Shown: positions 39,760-50,989, counted from the stretch's first letter. The stretch: DNA of 64,000 bases from Leptidea sinapis (GCF_905404315.1 NC_066290.1:11407453-11471452); one strand, 5' to 3'. Numbers and translations: made by a program. Notes: generated by a model not told the origin, from the sequence alone.

Positions 39760-40026
39760 TCTTTATATATAATATATAAATTTCGTGTCACGTTTGTCTG
39801 AGATGAGCTCTAAACTACTGAACCGATTTTCATAAAATTTCGCACACCTTTGACCTATTTTAAACTTATCTGATTTTCTAGAGGGGCCCAAAATCCTAGC
39901 TATAATAACAATGATTGCAATAATAAAATTCGTATTCAACAAAAATATTTTGAATTTTGATATGATATTTTGTATATATAATATGTATTTGTTTAAGTTA
40001 TTCGAAGCGCACCGGTCACCGGCTAG
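39760..40026 (+). mobile_element. Helitron-like element, second type
   Basis: Starts TCTTTATATATAATATATAA after an A, ends GCACCGGTCACCGGCTAG before a T. CCGGTCACCGG near the end can form a small hairpin. The end segment recurs at about 41040-41095 (AATGCACCGGTCACCAG). TC start, CTAG end and an A/T target fit a Helitron, without proof of mobility. Confidence 0.55.
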
Positions 40027-42016
40027 TAAAACTTTATATTTTAGCAATTAAAACAACCATACGTCCTTAAAACATTTTGTTATCTTAAGCAATATTCTTA
40101 AACAACTTCAAATATAATGAATTGTAAAGTCTGCAATCTGCAAGCCAACCAACGGCGGTGTCTTTAAAGCAACAGCACTGTGACAAAAATATCCACATGT
40201 GCCACAAAAAGGCTCCATGGCGGTCACTCGTAAAGACATTTGCAAAAATATCTCACACCATACACTTCTCTGTATAAACCCATTAAATCGTCCTCATAAC
40301 TTCCAGTCCTCGTTTTCTGGGAACGTTGTACCTGCTTTTAACTTAAAGCCGACGTCATGCAACACGACCCAATTCGATTATTGATCCGGGTGTAGCCTCT
40401 CTATGCAGTGAAGCGACCTTTCGAAATCAATAGGATAATGCTCGTGACCCCATTGAGTGACGTTCGGACAAATATTCGAGGCCACATGCTCGCCTTCGAC
40501 AGTCAAGTGTGCTTTTATGGTCCATATCATGCGACCACCTTCTATTGATCTATTATGGAGGACTAAATAAGGAATGTACCATGATGTATTTGTGATATAA
40601 TAATATTATTTTTACCCGACTACGCAACGCCACAGACGGTAATGTTTTATCAGTCTAAGTACGTTGCTTTGTGGCGTTTTAGGGACCAAGCGTGCAGAAC
40701 TATTTCTATCATTACCATGTTAATTGAATAGTTGTAAGAGACTATGGAAGAGCGATCAGTCAAAAGCAAATATGTAGTATAGTATAGTTTTTAGCCGGTT
40801 GGTTTTTGTTCTTGGTTGTAAGTAGGTAGTCAGTTTCTTATTAATACAACTAAGTATCTACATGCATCAATAAAAATCTGACCTCTATAAAATATTAATT
40901 AATAAATTACATTAAGTATTAATTCTTAATTATATGAGATAAACTTTTAGACATTATTTCATTAAAAGAACAGGGAAATATCAAATAAGTACTGTAATGA
41001 TTGAAACTCTACAAATTCCGTGAAATAAAAAAAGAAAGATTTAAAATTTTGATATGAAATTTTGTATATCAAATGCACCGGTCACCAGATTTTAAGACTA
41101 CATATATATATTTTTGCAAGTAAAACAACTATGCATTAATACAAATATGTTTTCTATAAAATATTATTTAAAAATCACATTTAGATCTCCACCAAAGTTA
41201 TCAGGAGCACTCGCTAAGTTAATTCAATGAATGCCTGAAAATATCATCTAAATAGTCTAAATAGCGAACATCCACATTGGTATTTTCTATAGATATTGAA
41301 AATAATAGTCGTTACTGTGATGTATGTACTTAAAGGTAGTATATCATAATGTATAGAATTGTAGATCACACTTGACGCTACTCACAGAACGTAGTGATTG
41401 TATTCTCTTGGTTAGTCACAATAAAAGCCTCGTTACGGAAGGACGTGTCTTATTTACTACTACCCGATACTCTTCAGTTACAAATCTTAAATAATAATAA
41501 TCGTTTCTAATAGTAAACTAAAGTAGATAATCGTCGGTTAAATATAAAACGAAGGCTAGAAACAATAGACTTAATGATAAATGAATCTCAGGCGACGACA
41601 GATCTTAATACACATTACTCAGCCCAAAGACAATTTGTCTGTTACTTAACGGAGATATTTCTGTCGTGACCGAGCGGTTTGCTGTTGCTACCAGCGCCTC
41701 CATTCAACTTAAAGACAATAAAGACATAACTTGGAAATCGTGGCGAAGAAACGTAGATAAAGATAAGTTATGTTTATAATTTTTAATTATTATTATTAAA
41801 CGTAGTTGTATACTTTTGTAAAAGAATCGTTTTTGTTTACATTCAGTTTGTTAATTCCAATTTACGGCGGCCATTTTGAATTTTTTTTGTAATTATTATA
41901 TTTATTGTTATAGAGGCAATATTTTGTTACTGTAATTGATTTTGATTGACAAATCGTAACCAGTCAGCCACATCTGGCAGTGCTCCTTAGTATTTTGAAC
42001 ATTTTATTTATTGAAA
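40027..42016. other. Unassigned sequence with one Helitron-type end fragment
   Basis: About 41030-41095 repeats the 3' end of the element at 39760. The block 40130-40570 is GC-balanced and looks single-copy, but no frame is longer than 61 codons. The rest is AT-rich and unrecognised. Confidence 0.4.
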
Positions 42017-42091
42017 ATGCAGTGCCGCTCAGGATTATTGAAAAACCCAAAAATTCTGAGCGACACTACAATTGCGCTCGTCACCTTGAAA
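42017..42091 (-). repeat. SINE-B fragment
   Basis: ATGCAGTGCCGCTCAGGATT to ACAATTGCGCTCGTCACCTT, i.e. the large hairpin plus a few bases. Cut abruptly at the LINE-Y junction. Confidence 0.8.
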
Positions 42092-42440
42092 GGTAACAAT
42101 ATTTATGACTTTCTTATAAAAGTGTATACATTTACCCTTAAAACAATTATGTATCTTATGAAGCCTACTAGAATTAGTTACAATCAATCCCCAATGAAAA
42201 TCACTATTAAGAGCAAAAAGGTGACGATTTTTCTGAAAATATATTAAATTTTCATAAATGTACTGACAATGAACAGTCATAATATTTATTTCTTTAAATT
42301 TTTCTTTGAGAGACTCTCCATAACCAAGCTTATATATATAGCACGAACAGCTCTCTTTTGCAGAGCAGATGCGTAAATCCCTTAAATGTATCTTATATAT
42401 ATTGCGTCTCCAACTTAAGCTTTTCATACTCACGTTCACG
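42092..42440 (-). pseudogene. LINE-Y reverse-transcriptase C-terminal region
   Basis: The minus-strand frame reads YKLGYGESLKEKFKEINIMT, CQYIYENLIYFQKNRHLFAL, then VTNSSRLHKIHNCFKGK and FYKK. The order (RAI..L....SL+..F....I.TV...YIYE.L.Y......F..N.....R....L....+RL.K...S..G...+YNK+P) is that of the end of a non-LTR reverse-transcriptase ORF. It is the longest LINE-Y coding remnant and links the short copies at 2797 and 31205 to an RT protein. A frameshift lies near 42360. Confidence 0.7.
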
Positions 42441-42652
42441 ATTTAACTTAAAAACACACCTGAAACAAAAACAAAGAAGTTTGTTTAATTTATATAAGCC
42501 ATACAAGTATTGTAATAATATACTTATAAATATAACAACACGACCAAAAGTGAATGAACCATTGTACTGGGGACAAAGGACGTGAAGCGACTTCAATAAA
42601 ACAGCATTTGGAACTTCAATCATCTTAAAATTTAAATATAATTTAAATGTCT
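42441..42652. other. Unassigned sequence
   Basis: Open on both strands for 75 codons but without a domain. It may be further decayed LINE-Y. Confidence 0.3.
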
Positions 42653-42912
42653 GTTTTTTTTATGAAAATAAGGACCGGGACGAGCAGGTCGTTCAGCTGA
42701 TGGTAATTGTTACGCCCTGCCCATTACAATGCAGTGCCACTCAGGATTCTTGAGAAACCCAAAAAGTTTCAGCGGCACGACAATTGTCACTCGTCAACTT
42801 GAGACATATTCAGATGTTAAGTCTCATTTGCTAATTTCACTAGCTACGGCGCCCTTCAGACCGAAATACAGTAATGTACACATTATTGCTTCACGGCAGA
42901 AATAGGCGCTAT
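42653..42912 (-). repeat. SINE-B, 5'-truncated
   Basis: T-rich start, then GACGAGCAGGTCGTTCAGCT through to GCAGAAATAGGCGC. The head is missing and replaced by a T run. Confidence 0.85.
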
Positions 42913-42966
42913 AATTTTTTTTTTGTTTCAAAGATTAATGTTTGGTCTCCACTGTGCTCCAACTAG

Positions 42967-42992
42967 ATAGCACAGGCCTATGCCTGTGCTAT
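42967..42992. repeat. 11-bp perfect hairpin
   Basis: ATAGCACAGGC and GCCTGTGCTAT flank a four-base loop. It lies between SINE-B and the CR1-like LINE. Function unknown. Confidence 0.8.
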
Positions 42993-43072
42993 TCGTATAG
43001 TGCGGCAACTAATACTACGCGTACGTAGGCGTACTCGAGCCAGTCTCGTGTGGTCTAGTGGCGAACAATGTA

Positions 43073-44250
43073 TTTTTTTATGGAATAGGAGGACAAACGA
43101 GCGTACGGGTCACCTGGTGTTAAGTGATCACCGCCGCCCACACTCTCTTCAACACCAGAGGAATGAGGAACAAGAGCGTTGCCGGCTTTTAAGGAAGGTG
43201 TACACGCTTTTCTTGAAGGTACCCATGTCGTTTCATCCCGGAAACACCGCACGAGAAAGCTCATTCCACAGCTTCGTAGTACGAGGAAGAAAGCTCCTTG
43301 AAAACCGCACTGTGGAGGACCGCCACACATCCAGATGGTGGGGATGATATTGTAACTTGTGGCGTGTCGTGCGAAGGTGAAATTCGGCGGCAGGAATCAG
43401 GTTGAACAGCTCTTCGGAACACTCCCCGTGATAAATGCGGTAGAAGACACAGTGAAGCGACGTCTCTACGCAACGCCAAGTGATCCAGCCGTTCACAGAG
43501 TGCTAGGTCCCCGACAATTCGAGCTGCTCTGCGTTGCATGCGGTCAAATGGATCGAGCTGATACTGGGGTGCGCCAGACCAGAGATGACAGCAATACTCC
43601 ATGTGAGGCCGGACCTGCGCTTTATAGAGCGCTAGAATGTGGGCCGGCTTGAGGTATTGCCGTGCTCTATTTATGACGCCCAGTTTCTTCGAAGCCAATT
43701 TGGCTTTGCCCTCCAGATGGCCACGGAATTGGCAATCGCTCGAGACCCAGTATTCCGATACTAGGCGAGGCTTTAAGGGAAGTGTTCTCGAAGAGCAGTG
43801 ATACGGCTAATGGGGTTTTTTTAGTGGTAAACGCGCAAACTTGAGTCTTCTGGGGGTTAAATTGGACAAGGTTCAACTTACCCCATTCCGCGACCTTCTC
43901 GAGAGAGGACTCGATAGAAGACACAAGTTTCTCCCGGCACTGGTCGACGTTTTCCCGAGAGAGACCTACATGGCCCGTGTATACGGCATCACCAGTGCTG
44001 TCGTCTGCATAGCAATGTATGTTAGCGGTGTCCAACATATCATTGATATGCAGAAGAAACATCGTGGGAGATAGCACACAGCCTTGGGGCACTCCAGCGT
44101 TCACGGGCTTGGGATTCGAGCAATAACCGTCGACAACGACCTGTATGCTGCGCCCAGTGAGGAAGCTGGAGGTCCACATGCATAAGCTCTCGGGAAGCCC
44201 AAATGATGGAAGTTTTGGGAGGAGCGCCTTGTGCCATACACGATCAAAGG
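43073..44250 (-). pseudogene. CR1/Jockey-type LINE: reverse-transcriptase C-terminal half and 3' end
   Basis: The longest TE coding remnant in the window (about 1.18 kb, minus strand). It begins at FDRVWHKALL (about 44248), the conserved F/YDRVWH of the RT domain, and runs on through SFLTGRS, AGVPQGCVLSP, and the catalytic YADDS (44011-43997), which carries the two metal-binding aspartates. It then crosses a frameshift near 43680 into KLGVINRARQYL, HMEYCCHLWSGAP, FDRMQRRAARIVGD and, in shifted frames, FLPRTTKLWNELS and the AVFPG segment. The 3' end CGTTTGTCCTCCTATTCC plus poly(A) lies at 43073-43095. The endonuclease ORF part and the RT fingers are missing (5' truncation at about 44250), and at least two frameshifts make it inactive. 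It fits CR1 or Jockey clades of lepidopteran LINEs, and I cannot choose with certainty. Confidence 0.88.
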
Positions 44251-44453
44251 ACGTGTGTGGAATGTGTGACGTTGACGTGTCACAATGGCATGTTCTGTTA
44301 AACTTTTTATTAATTTCAATGTAAAATGACACGAAGCGTATGTTACAAAATTTGAAAGATGCCATTGAGTGTCAAGATGCCACGTACACAAGCATCTAAT
44401 ATTTGCCGCAATAAAAAAGCTATTGTTCGTAGGTAGTGCGGTATCTAGTTGGA
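44251..44453. other. Unassigned sequence
   Basis: TGTCACAATGGCAT (about 44278) and ATGCCATTGAGTGTCA (about 44360) form an imperfect hairpin. No element assigned. Confidence 0.35.
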
Positions 44454-44723
44454 GCGCAGCGGAGACCAATCCTTAATCTAAGGTAGAACATTTATGAAGT
44501 TTTATCACGGGGAGTGTTGCGAACAGCTGTTAGAATAATTTTAAAATATAAGTGAAGTGTCTGTCTGTGATGAGAAATTCAATTTTATAAAAACTTGTCT
44601 TTCTGTCTGTTCCATCCAATATCCAAAACGGCTCGACCGATTTCAACGAAACTCATGAATCTGAGCACAAATTAATTAATAAATATTCGCGTACCAAAGG
44701 CCGGCAATGCTCCTGGAGTTGAA
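44454..44723 (+). repeat. Tandem duplication unit 1 (270 bp)
   Basis: Almost identical to the next 262 bp (differences near 44666 and 44693). It contains a CR1-like piece (TTTTATCACGGGGAGTGTTG CGAACAGCTGTT), a widely dispersed segment (CAAAACGGCTCGACCGATTT) and the start of the CR1-like tail (GGCCGGCAATGCTCCTG), where the unit ends. Confidence 0.93.
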
Positions 44724-44985
44724 GCGCAGCGGAGACCAATCCTTAATCTAAGGTAGAACATTTATGAAGTTTTATCACGGGGAGTGTTGCGAACAGCTGT
44801 TAGAATAATTTTAAAATATAAGTGAAGTGTCTGTCTGTGATGAGAAATTCAATTTTATAAAAACTTGTCTTTCTGTCTGTTCCATCCAATATCCAAAACG
44901 GCTCGACCGATTTCAACGAAACTCATGAATCTGAGCAAAAATTAATTAATAAACATTCGCATACCAAAGGCCGGCAATGCTCCTG
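44724..44985 (+). repeat. Tandem duplication unit 2
   Basis: Second copy at a period of exactly 270 bp. Unlike unit 1 it continues past GCTCCTG into the regular CR1-like tail. Confidence 0.93.
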
Positions 44986-45077
44986 TGATTCCTCTGGTGT
45001 TGCCAGAGAATGTGAGCGGTGGTGATCACTTAACACCAAGTCACCCTTACGCTCGTTTGTCCTCCTTTTCCATAAAA
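44970..45077 (+). repeat. CR1-like LINE 3' tail
   Basis: GGCCGGCAATGCTCCTGTGA, TCCTCTGGTGTTGCCAGAGA, GGTGATCACTTAACACCAAG, then CGTTTGTCCTCCTTTTCCAT and poly(A). Confidence 0.85.
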
Positions 45078-45212
45078 AATACATAATATACATAAACATC
45101 CACAAGTCGGAAACAAACATATTAATCATATAAATGTACACCTACCGGGTTTGGAGCCCAGAACCTCGCTTAGTTGGCAGAGTCACTAACCACTGAGCTA
45201 TGTGTCGTAAGT
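45078..45212 (-). repeat. SINE-A, minus strand
   Basis: ATAAACATCCACAAGTCGGA, a decayed B box in ACCTACCGGGTTTGGAGCCC, and an A box in AACCACTGAGCTATGTG. The 3' tail part is missing. Confidence 0.75.
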
Positions 45213-45227
45213 CGTACTTAGGTATTT

Positions 45228-45478
45228 TTTTTAATGAAAATAAGGGACGAGACGAGCCAGACGTTCAGCTGATGGTAATTGATACGCCCTGCCTCTTAAA
45301 ATGCAGTGCCGCTCAGGATTCTTGAGACATAAGTTGTTAAGTCTCATTTGCCCACTAATTTCACTAGCTACGGCGCCCTTCAGGCCGAAACACAGTAATG
45401 CTTACACATTACTGCTTTGCGGCAGAAATAGGCGCCGTTGTGGTACCCATAATCTAGCCGGCATCATGTCCACTGGTA
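45228..45478 (-). repeat. SINE-B with internal deletion
   Basis: From the T-rich end to AATCTAGCCGGCATCATGTC CACTGG. The second arm of the large hairpin and the following ~40 bp are deleted (CAGGATTCTTGAGACATAAG). Confidence 0.85.
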
Positions 45479-45989
45479 AAGGTACTTAGGTATAGAATAT
45501 CATATTAAAAATGTTAAATGAAACGTTACATTCGGGGGTCGTTGAACTTACTAATATTTAAATCCTTAAAGCGATATGCTTTGTTGTAAGATAGTTTGTC
45601 ATGTTATGGTATTAATACGTCAAAAACGTATTTTAAATTATAATTATTCTACAGTAATAAAAGCATTATCTACAAATATGTAATGTTTTCTTTATATTAA
45701 GCTTTCTTTTTATATTAAGGTTTATCTGTATTTTTAATATGTAACGATCGAGGGAGGCGATGACTGGTCCATGCGTCATGCTCTTGAACAGACGCTACTC
45801 GTGGTGGCTGGATGATCTTGTTACCGGGAGGTCTGTTTGATGTGTTTTTTATTATTATTATTTCCTTTAAAGTTAAAGTAATTATATATTTTATTTTATG
45901 AAATGCTCACATAATGCCTCTATTTATTTACGGTATGTGTGGATTGATGCATCTACTATACTCAATAACTCATTATAAGTATTAATTTA
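45479..45989. other. Unassigned sequence
   Basis: A GC-richer patch at 45745-45840 (AGGGAGGCGATGACTGGTCC) has no open frame. (TTA)n at about 45852. Otherwise nothing recognised. Confidence 0.35.
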
Positions 45990-46210
45990 CTTTTTTATTC
46001 TTTTTGACTTATTCGTGTAAGCCTTTCAGTTTTTGACATTTGAGTATTTTTGTTGCGTCACTTTGTATAAACATTGTTATTGAAATGATTTGTAAAACAA
46101 TTAAAATGTAAGTCTTGGCTTAAAAGAATGGCAATGAGTTTCTTGCTACTTCTTCTCATTAGCTCAACCCTTTACGAAGTAGCGGTAAATTCAATAAGAA
46201 ACAATATTTT
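45990..46210 (+). repeat. Repeat I, copy 1 (LINE 3' UTR-like)
   Basis: Shared in order with 46535-46720: TTTGAGTATTTT, TTGTAAAACAATTAAAATGT AA, AATGAGTTTCTTGC and ACTTCTTCTCATTA. AATGAGTTTCTTGC-type text is typical of lepidopteran LINE 3' UTRs. Confidence 0.7.
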
Positions 46211-46534
46211 TATTTTTTTAACATTCATAACGGGCGTTTCCAATATACTATATACAGATAGAGATATATTACTACCTTCTACTGTCAGTATTTAGCTGTC
46301 AATAATCTGAAGCTGTCCCAAGATACCCAATAAGTCATTCTTATCGCCTTTATTGGTACGCGTGAATTGCAATTTCTGTACAAAATTTTATCGCTGGTAA
46401 GCTTATACGTTGTCCCATTGACAGACAGCGTGTACGGATAAGGTGAGTTACCATCTATAAGTTTATTGGGACAGAAAAGTCAACGATAGTTACGATTTTT
46501 ATCTCAAGTAAGAAATAGACTGCATATTGGGAAT
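46211..46534. other. Unassigned sequence
   Basis: Nothing recognised. Confidence 0.3.
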
Positions 46535-46720
46535 GGCCGTAAGACGTTGAGTATTTGACGTTTGAGTATTTTCTGTTGTATCACTTTACATATATTGTAA
46601 TTGAAATTATTTGTAAAACAATGAAAATGTAAATGTTGATTTAAAATAGTGCCAATGAGTTTCTTGCCACTTCTTCTCATTAAAGCTCAACATTTTTCGA
46701 AGTGTACGATGACATTATAA
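46535..46720 (+). repeat. Repeat I, copy 2
   Basis: Direct copy of 45990-46210, about 545 bp downstream. Confidence 0.7.
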
Positions 46721-46914
46721 TATTTACAGAACTTGCCACCTAATTAGTAATGATAGGACACAAGCGATTTAAGAAAAGCTGTCTGTAAATTATAATTAAA
46801 AACTTATGATGGACGAGTAGTTTTAACTTGTAAAATGAGAAAGAAAATAGATGGCTATTTTGGGGTTATTAAATGAGTTTATTGAAAGATGCTTTAAATA
46901 TTCTTAAAATATAT

Positions 46915-47140
46915 TATGATACCACAGTTTCGAAATGGGGCGACCACTCTCAGGCTATTAAAGATAAATTTTATTGTACGATATTACATTGTTAACCATA
47001 TTTTTATGGAAAAAAGAAGCTCACTGAGTTTGTTGCGCCCGTTCTTCTCAGGTCTGAGGCATACTTTTTGGAATGGGTGGTAGTTTTTGACTATATGTAA
47101 GTGATATTATATGCTATTTTGAATTTGCGATAGAATTTCA
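46915..47140 (+). pseudogene. LINE-W 3' end
   Basis: ATGATACCACAGTTTCGAAA TGG (decayed NDTTDWEW end), TCACTGAGTTTGTTGCGCCC, GGTCTGAGGCATACTTTTTG and GAATGGGTGGTAGTTTTTGA. Confidence 0.75.
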
Positions 47141-47200
47141 ATTTCTCGAAATAATTTCTTAATAAAAAACCATTTGGCTAAATTCGTGCCAATATAATAG

Positions 47201-47508
47201 TGGGAGGCTCCTTTGCACAGGATGTCGGATAGATTATGGGCACCAACGGTGCCTTTATCTGCCGTGAAGCAGTAATGTGTAAACATTACTGTGTTTAGGT
47301 CTAAACGGCGCCGTAGCTAGGGAAGCTACTGGGCAAATGAGACTTAACATCTTATGCATCAAGGTAACCAGCCCAGTTGTAGTGCTGCTCAGAATTTTTG
47401 GGGTTTTTTAAGAATCCTGAGCGGCACTGCATTGTAATGGGCAGATCATATCAATTACCATCAGCTGAACGTCATACTAGTCTCGTCCTTTATTTTCATA
47501 AAAAAAAA
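47201..47508 (+). repeat. SINE-B, near full length
   Basis: AGTGGGAGGCTCCTTTGCAC through both hairpins to CGTCCTTTATTTTCAT plus poly(A). Confidence 0.85.
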
Positions 47509-48407
47509 GACATCAGCTAATAAAAAATATATTTGCCACTAAAAGTGTACTTCATCGAACCGGTTTGCATAAAAATATTTGACTTTGACTTAAAATTATG
47601 AGTCCAGCTTAAATGACTGCATGTAATTTATTAAGAGGCACTCTGTAATCAGGGAAACGGTAATACATCAAAGTAATTATTGCAATAAGTAACTTGTTCC
47701 GAAGAGGCTGTCGGCTGTAAATAAACATGTCATTTAGTTGGCGTGCAGTGATATGTCTACAAGGATATCAACGAATTTGGTGTTGTAAAATAATACCGCA
47801 AGAACTTTCTGGTTTGAGTGCGAAGCGGCCTCAAAATTGGTTCGCGTTTCGAATAAATATGATATTCGTGATATGAAAATATCTTTTTCATTTCTCATAC
47901 ACGGAAAGTAATATCGTTTTGATCTGATTATTGGGTGGAAAATGCTGCTTCCCTCCGTAGAGAGGGAAAAATTCATACAAATTACTTCCCACCCAAAGGC
48001 CGGAATGAACTTTAAAAATAGAACTGCTGTCAGCTGTGAAGAGTTTTATGTAAAAAAAAAACTAATTAAAAAAAAGCTGCGGCCATGTGACTTTCTAAAC
48101 AGCCAGTGTGAACTTAGCGCAAACTTCTTTGAGCGGAATAAACCGCAACAATTACGCGGAGAGTTCCATATTTAAAAATTAAAAAGTCGTCATAAATTGT
48201 CCTACTTTGACAATTAATTTTAAATAGGTACTACTAATATTATTATATATTATCAATAAATAGTTTAGATAAACAACTAGTTTTATTTTCCTCATATTCG
48301 AAATGAAAAGTAGCGTGTTTAACACGGGTCGAAAGAATCTATTCCTACCCGGACTATAGTCTAAATACCTCGGGAATTGATTATTTCGACCCTTGATAAC
48401 AATCTAC
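47509..48407. other. Unassigned sequence
   Basis: The block 47730-48180 is GC-balanced with overlapping frames of 77-80 codons on both strands (one contains FETRTNFEAASHSNQKVL). No domain is recognised. Confidence 0.35.
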
Positions 48408-48464
48408 TATTTTTTTTTAAATAAGGTACTAGACGAGCAGGACGTTCAGCTGATGGTAATTGAT
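48408..48464 (-). repeat. SINE-B 3' end, part 1 (interrupted)
   Basis: T-rich start, then GACGAGCAGGACGTTCAGCT to GGTAATTGAT. The element continues at 48653. Confidence 0.85.
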
Positions 48465-48652
48465 GAAGTGTGCATATCATGATGGCAATGAGGTAGGCAC
48501 TGTACCTCGTTACAAACCTAAATAAATATAATTAATGTTAAAGTTAATTTAGTTTAATTTGGTTCCGTTATTTTATAACCAAACTTCTATTAAACACCCA
48601 TTCATAAAATTTTTCCTTACGCTAAATACCAGTAGTTACGTATACGCCCCTG
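48465..48652. mobile_element. 188-bp insertion in SINE-B with TTGAT duplication
   Basis: TTGAT is present before (48460-48464) and after (48653-48657) the inserted segment, and removing it restores GGTAATTGATACGCC as in other SINE-B copies. The inside (GAAGTGTGCATATCATGATG ... ACGTATACGCCCCTG) has no clear terminal repeats or poly(A). Class unknown. Confidence 0.7.
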
Positions 48653-48896
48653 TTGATACGCCTTGCCCATTACAATGCAGTGCCGCTCAGGAGTCTTGAA
48701 TACCCAAAAATTCTGAGCGGCACTACAATTGCGCTCGTCACCTTGAGACATAAGATGTTAAGTCTCATTTGCCCAGTAATTTCACTAGCTACGGCGCCGA
48801 CGAAACACAAAAATGCTTACACATTACTGCTTCACTGCAGAAAAAGGCATCGTTGTGGTTACCATAATCTAGCTGGCATCCGGTGCAAGGAAATGT
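48653..48896 (-). repeat. SINE-B, part 2
   Basis: TTGATACGCCTTGCCCATTA to AATCTAGCTGGCATCCGGTG. Confidence 0.85.
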
Positions 48897-49844
48897 ATGT
48901 GAATAAATGTAATGTAATGTAAATAAAAGACAATATTATCGTAAAAAAGAAAATATTTAAAGATATGGTATGTAATTAGTGGTATATTTTTTTTAACATA
49001 TTTGTACGAAACATATAACGCAGTATTGGATCATTTTCCATAGTATATGTAAGAGCATAAAATGCGAATGGAATTGATAAATTTAGACTTATAATGGTTG
49101 TTGCCTTATCAGATTTTCAACTTGGGAGGCCTAGGGGCGGTGCCTTTAAAATACTTCAACACAGGCTTTAAACATTATCCTGTCCGCAACAGATGCTGGG
49201 GCACTTAAGAAAACATTTCTACATGATTCTTCCATAAGCAACCCGTGCTTAAATGTAACTTAATTACGAGTTGCAATGTCTAATTTTAACTTGTTGTGAA
49301 TTTAAAAATCAAAAGATTACATTTTTTTAATATACACATAATTTTTAATAAATTTGAATTTTTTGTTTGTAATATCAAATTACCCCTTTTACTAAATGCA
49401 TATATAACTGTTTTCAGGCTATATATAATAGGAACGCCAATTTTTTAAATTTCGTATGTCAGTATGGTTTGCATAACTCCGAAACGGCTGTGCCGGGAAA
49501 TTCAATGACAGATAGCACATGTATAAACAATAAGTGAAATTACGTTAATATAATAAAAAAATATATATATATTTATTTGGGTCCACTTAAAGCAATGCAC
49601 ATCAGAACATAAATAATATAATATTGTAACTTAGCAATTACAAACATATCTGCCAATTACAACTATTCAAAGCATTTTCATATAAAGACAAATTACATTG
49701 TTTTAAATTTCTATGACATCTTGAACATATTATGTAAGTATCTAAATTAATGCTAAAATTAAAAAAAAAAATATGCAAACTAACATGAATTTCTAAACAT
49801 AAATACAAAATGTGCTTGATCATAAATGAATTTCTTTATCATAC
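48897..49844. other. Unassigned AT-rich sequence
   Basis: An AT microsatellite at 49559-49575. No gene or repeat family recognised. Confidence 0.4.
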
Positions 49845-49995
49845 CACATATTGGGAATAAGGAGACCTACCCCAGGCTAATTAAATAATAAATTTTACTA
49901 ATTTTAATAATTATAAAAAATCAGGTTGTTTTTGATGTTAAATAAGTGATTTAAAATGCTATTTGTAATAAAGATATTTTAATTTCAATTTATTT
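49845..49995 (+). repeat. LINE-W, decayed 3' end
   Basis: TCATACCACATATTGGGAAT AAGG, CCAGGCTAATTAAATAATAA A, then a large deletion and AAGTGATTTAAAATGCTATT. Confidence 0.6.
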
Positions 49996-50378
49996 ATTTA
50001 AGATTACCTATAGCAACTACAACATACGTTCCAATATAACTACAAGATAATTAAAAAAATGATAATTGCGTTTACAGTACATAAAATAAAAAAAATATAA
50101 ATGAATTAAAAAAAAGAACAATAATTTTATGACGTTTGTCGGCTATAAAGTTATAACAAATTATATACATCTAAAACATATTTTACACACAAATAAAAAG
50201 AAAAACATATAAGAACAAATTTAAATCAAATTAGTAGTTAAAAAATATTTTTTTTGACGTTGTTTGTCGGCTTAATGTCGGCTAAAATTCGAACTGTACA
50301 TAATATAAGCTTTATTTATTAATATGTACTATTCTGTGGAAGTGTCACATAAATATATAAAAAAAAGTGTGTGTGTAT
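49996..50378. other. Unassigned AT-rich sequence
   Basis: GACGTTTGTCGGCT appears at 50131 and, as GACGTTGTTTGTCGGCTTAA TG, at 50256. Otherwise nothing. Confidence 0.35.
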
Positions 50379-50723
50379 GCAAGAAGTTATACTTTTTTGG
50401 CCTAACAAAGCAAAAATCCTTAAAATTATTTATTCCTCGTGCTAATCTACGTTTGTAGAAAGAACAATATTGTAAAAATCTTGCAAAGATGACTTTGACA
50501 GTTAATTATTAAATAACAAATACAGCTGTATGAGCTTGAACCCTTTGCCTATCCTAATAATGTACGAAGAAACCAAAAAAAAATAACGTATGTCGCAAAC
50601 GTCAGAAAATTTTAGGAACCAACTTCACCCTGTTACTTTTGTGTTACAAAGATGCGCGCGCATCTTAAAATTTCACTCTCATCATTTTTTCATAACGTGC
50701 CCAAAGAATTATAACTTCAAGAA
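50379..50723 (+). mobile_element. MITE-B copy 2
   Basis: Longest copy. Left end GCAAGAAGTTATACTTTTTT, right end CCAAAGAATTATAACTTCAA G. It contains GAGCTTGAACCCTTTGCCTA, which copy 1 has lost by deletion. Confidence 0.7.
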
Positions 50724-50989
50724 ATAAAGATAACAAAGTAATCTCTAGTTATCTGTGTCGTGCGAGGTTTATTCGATAATATTAAACAGGCTTTTGTCCT
50801 CTAAGCACCTGTTATAAAATACAAAGTGCCACACAAAACGTGCCATAAATAATTTCAAAGAGCTGTGTTATACCACAGAGTAAGGAGTATTAAGTTATAC
50901 GAAAGTTTGTCGCCTTCAAAAGTAATTTTAAAAACTCCTCTAAAGTTCACAGGTTCATAAGCAACCTACTTTTAATAGATTTAGTTGAT
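50724..50989. other. Unassigned sequence
   Basis: Nothing recognised. Confidence 0.3.

Noticed and set aside
43000..43347. 115-codon plus-strand open frame
   Set aside because: It lies antisense to the CR1-like LINE 3' end, whose minus-strand protein motifs explain the sequence.
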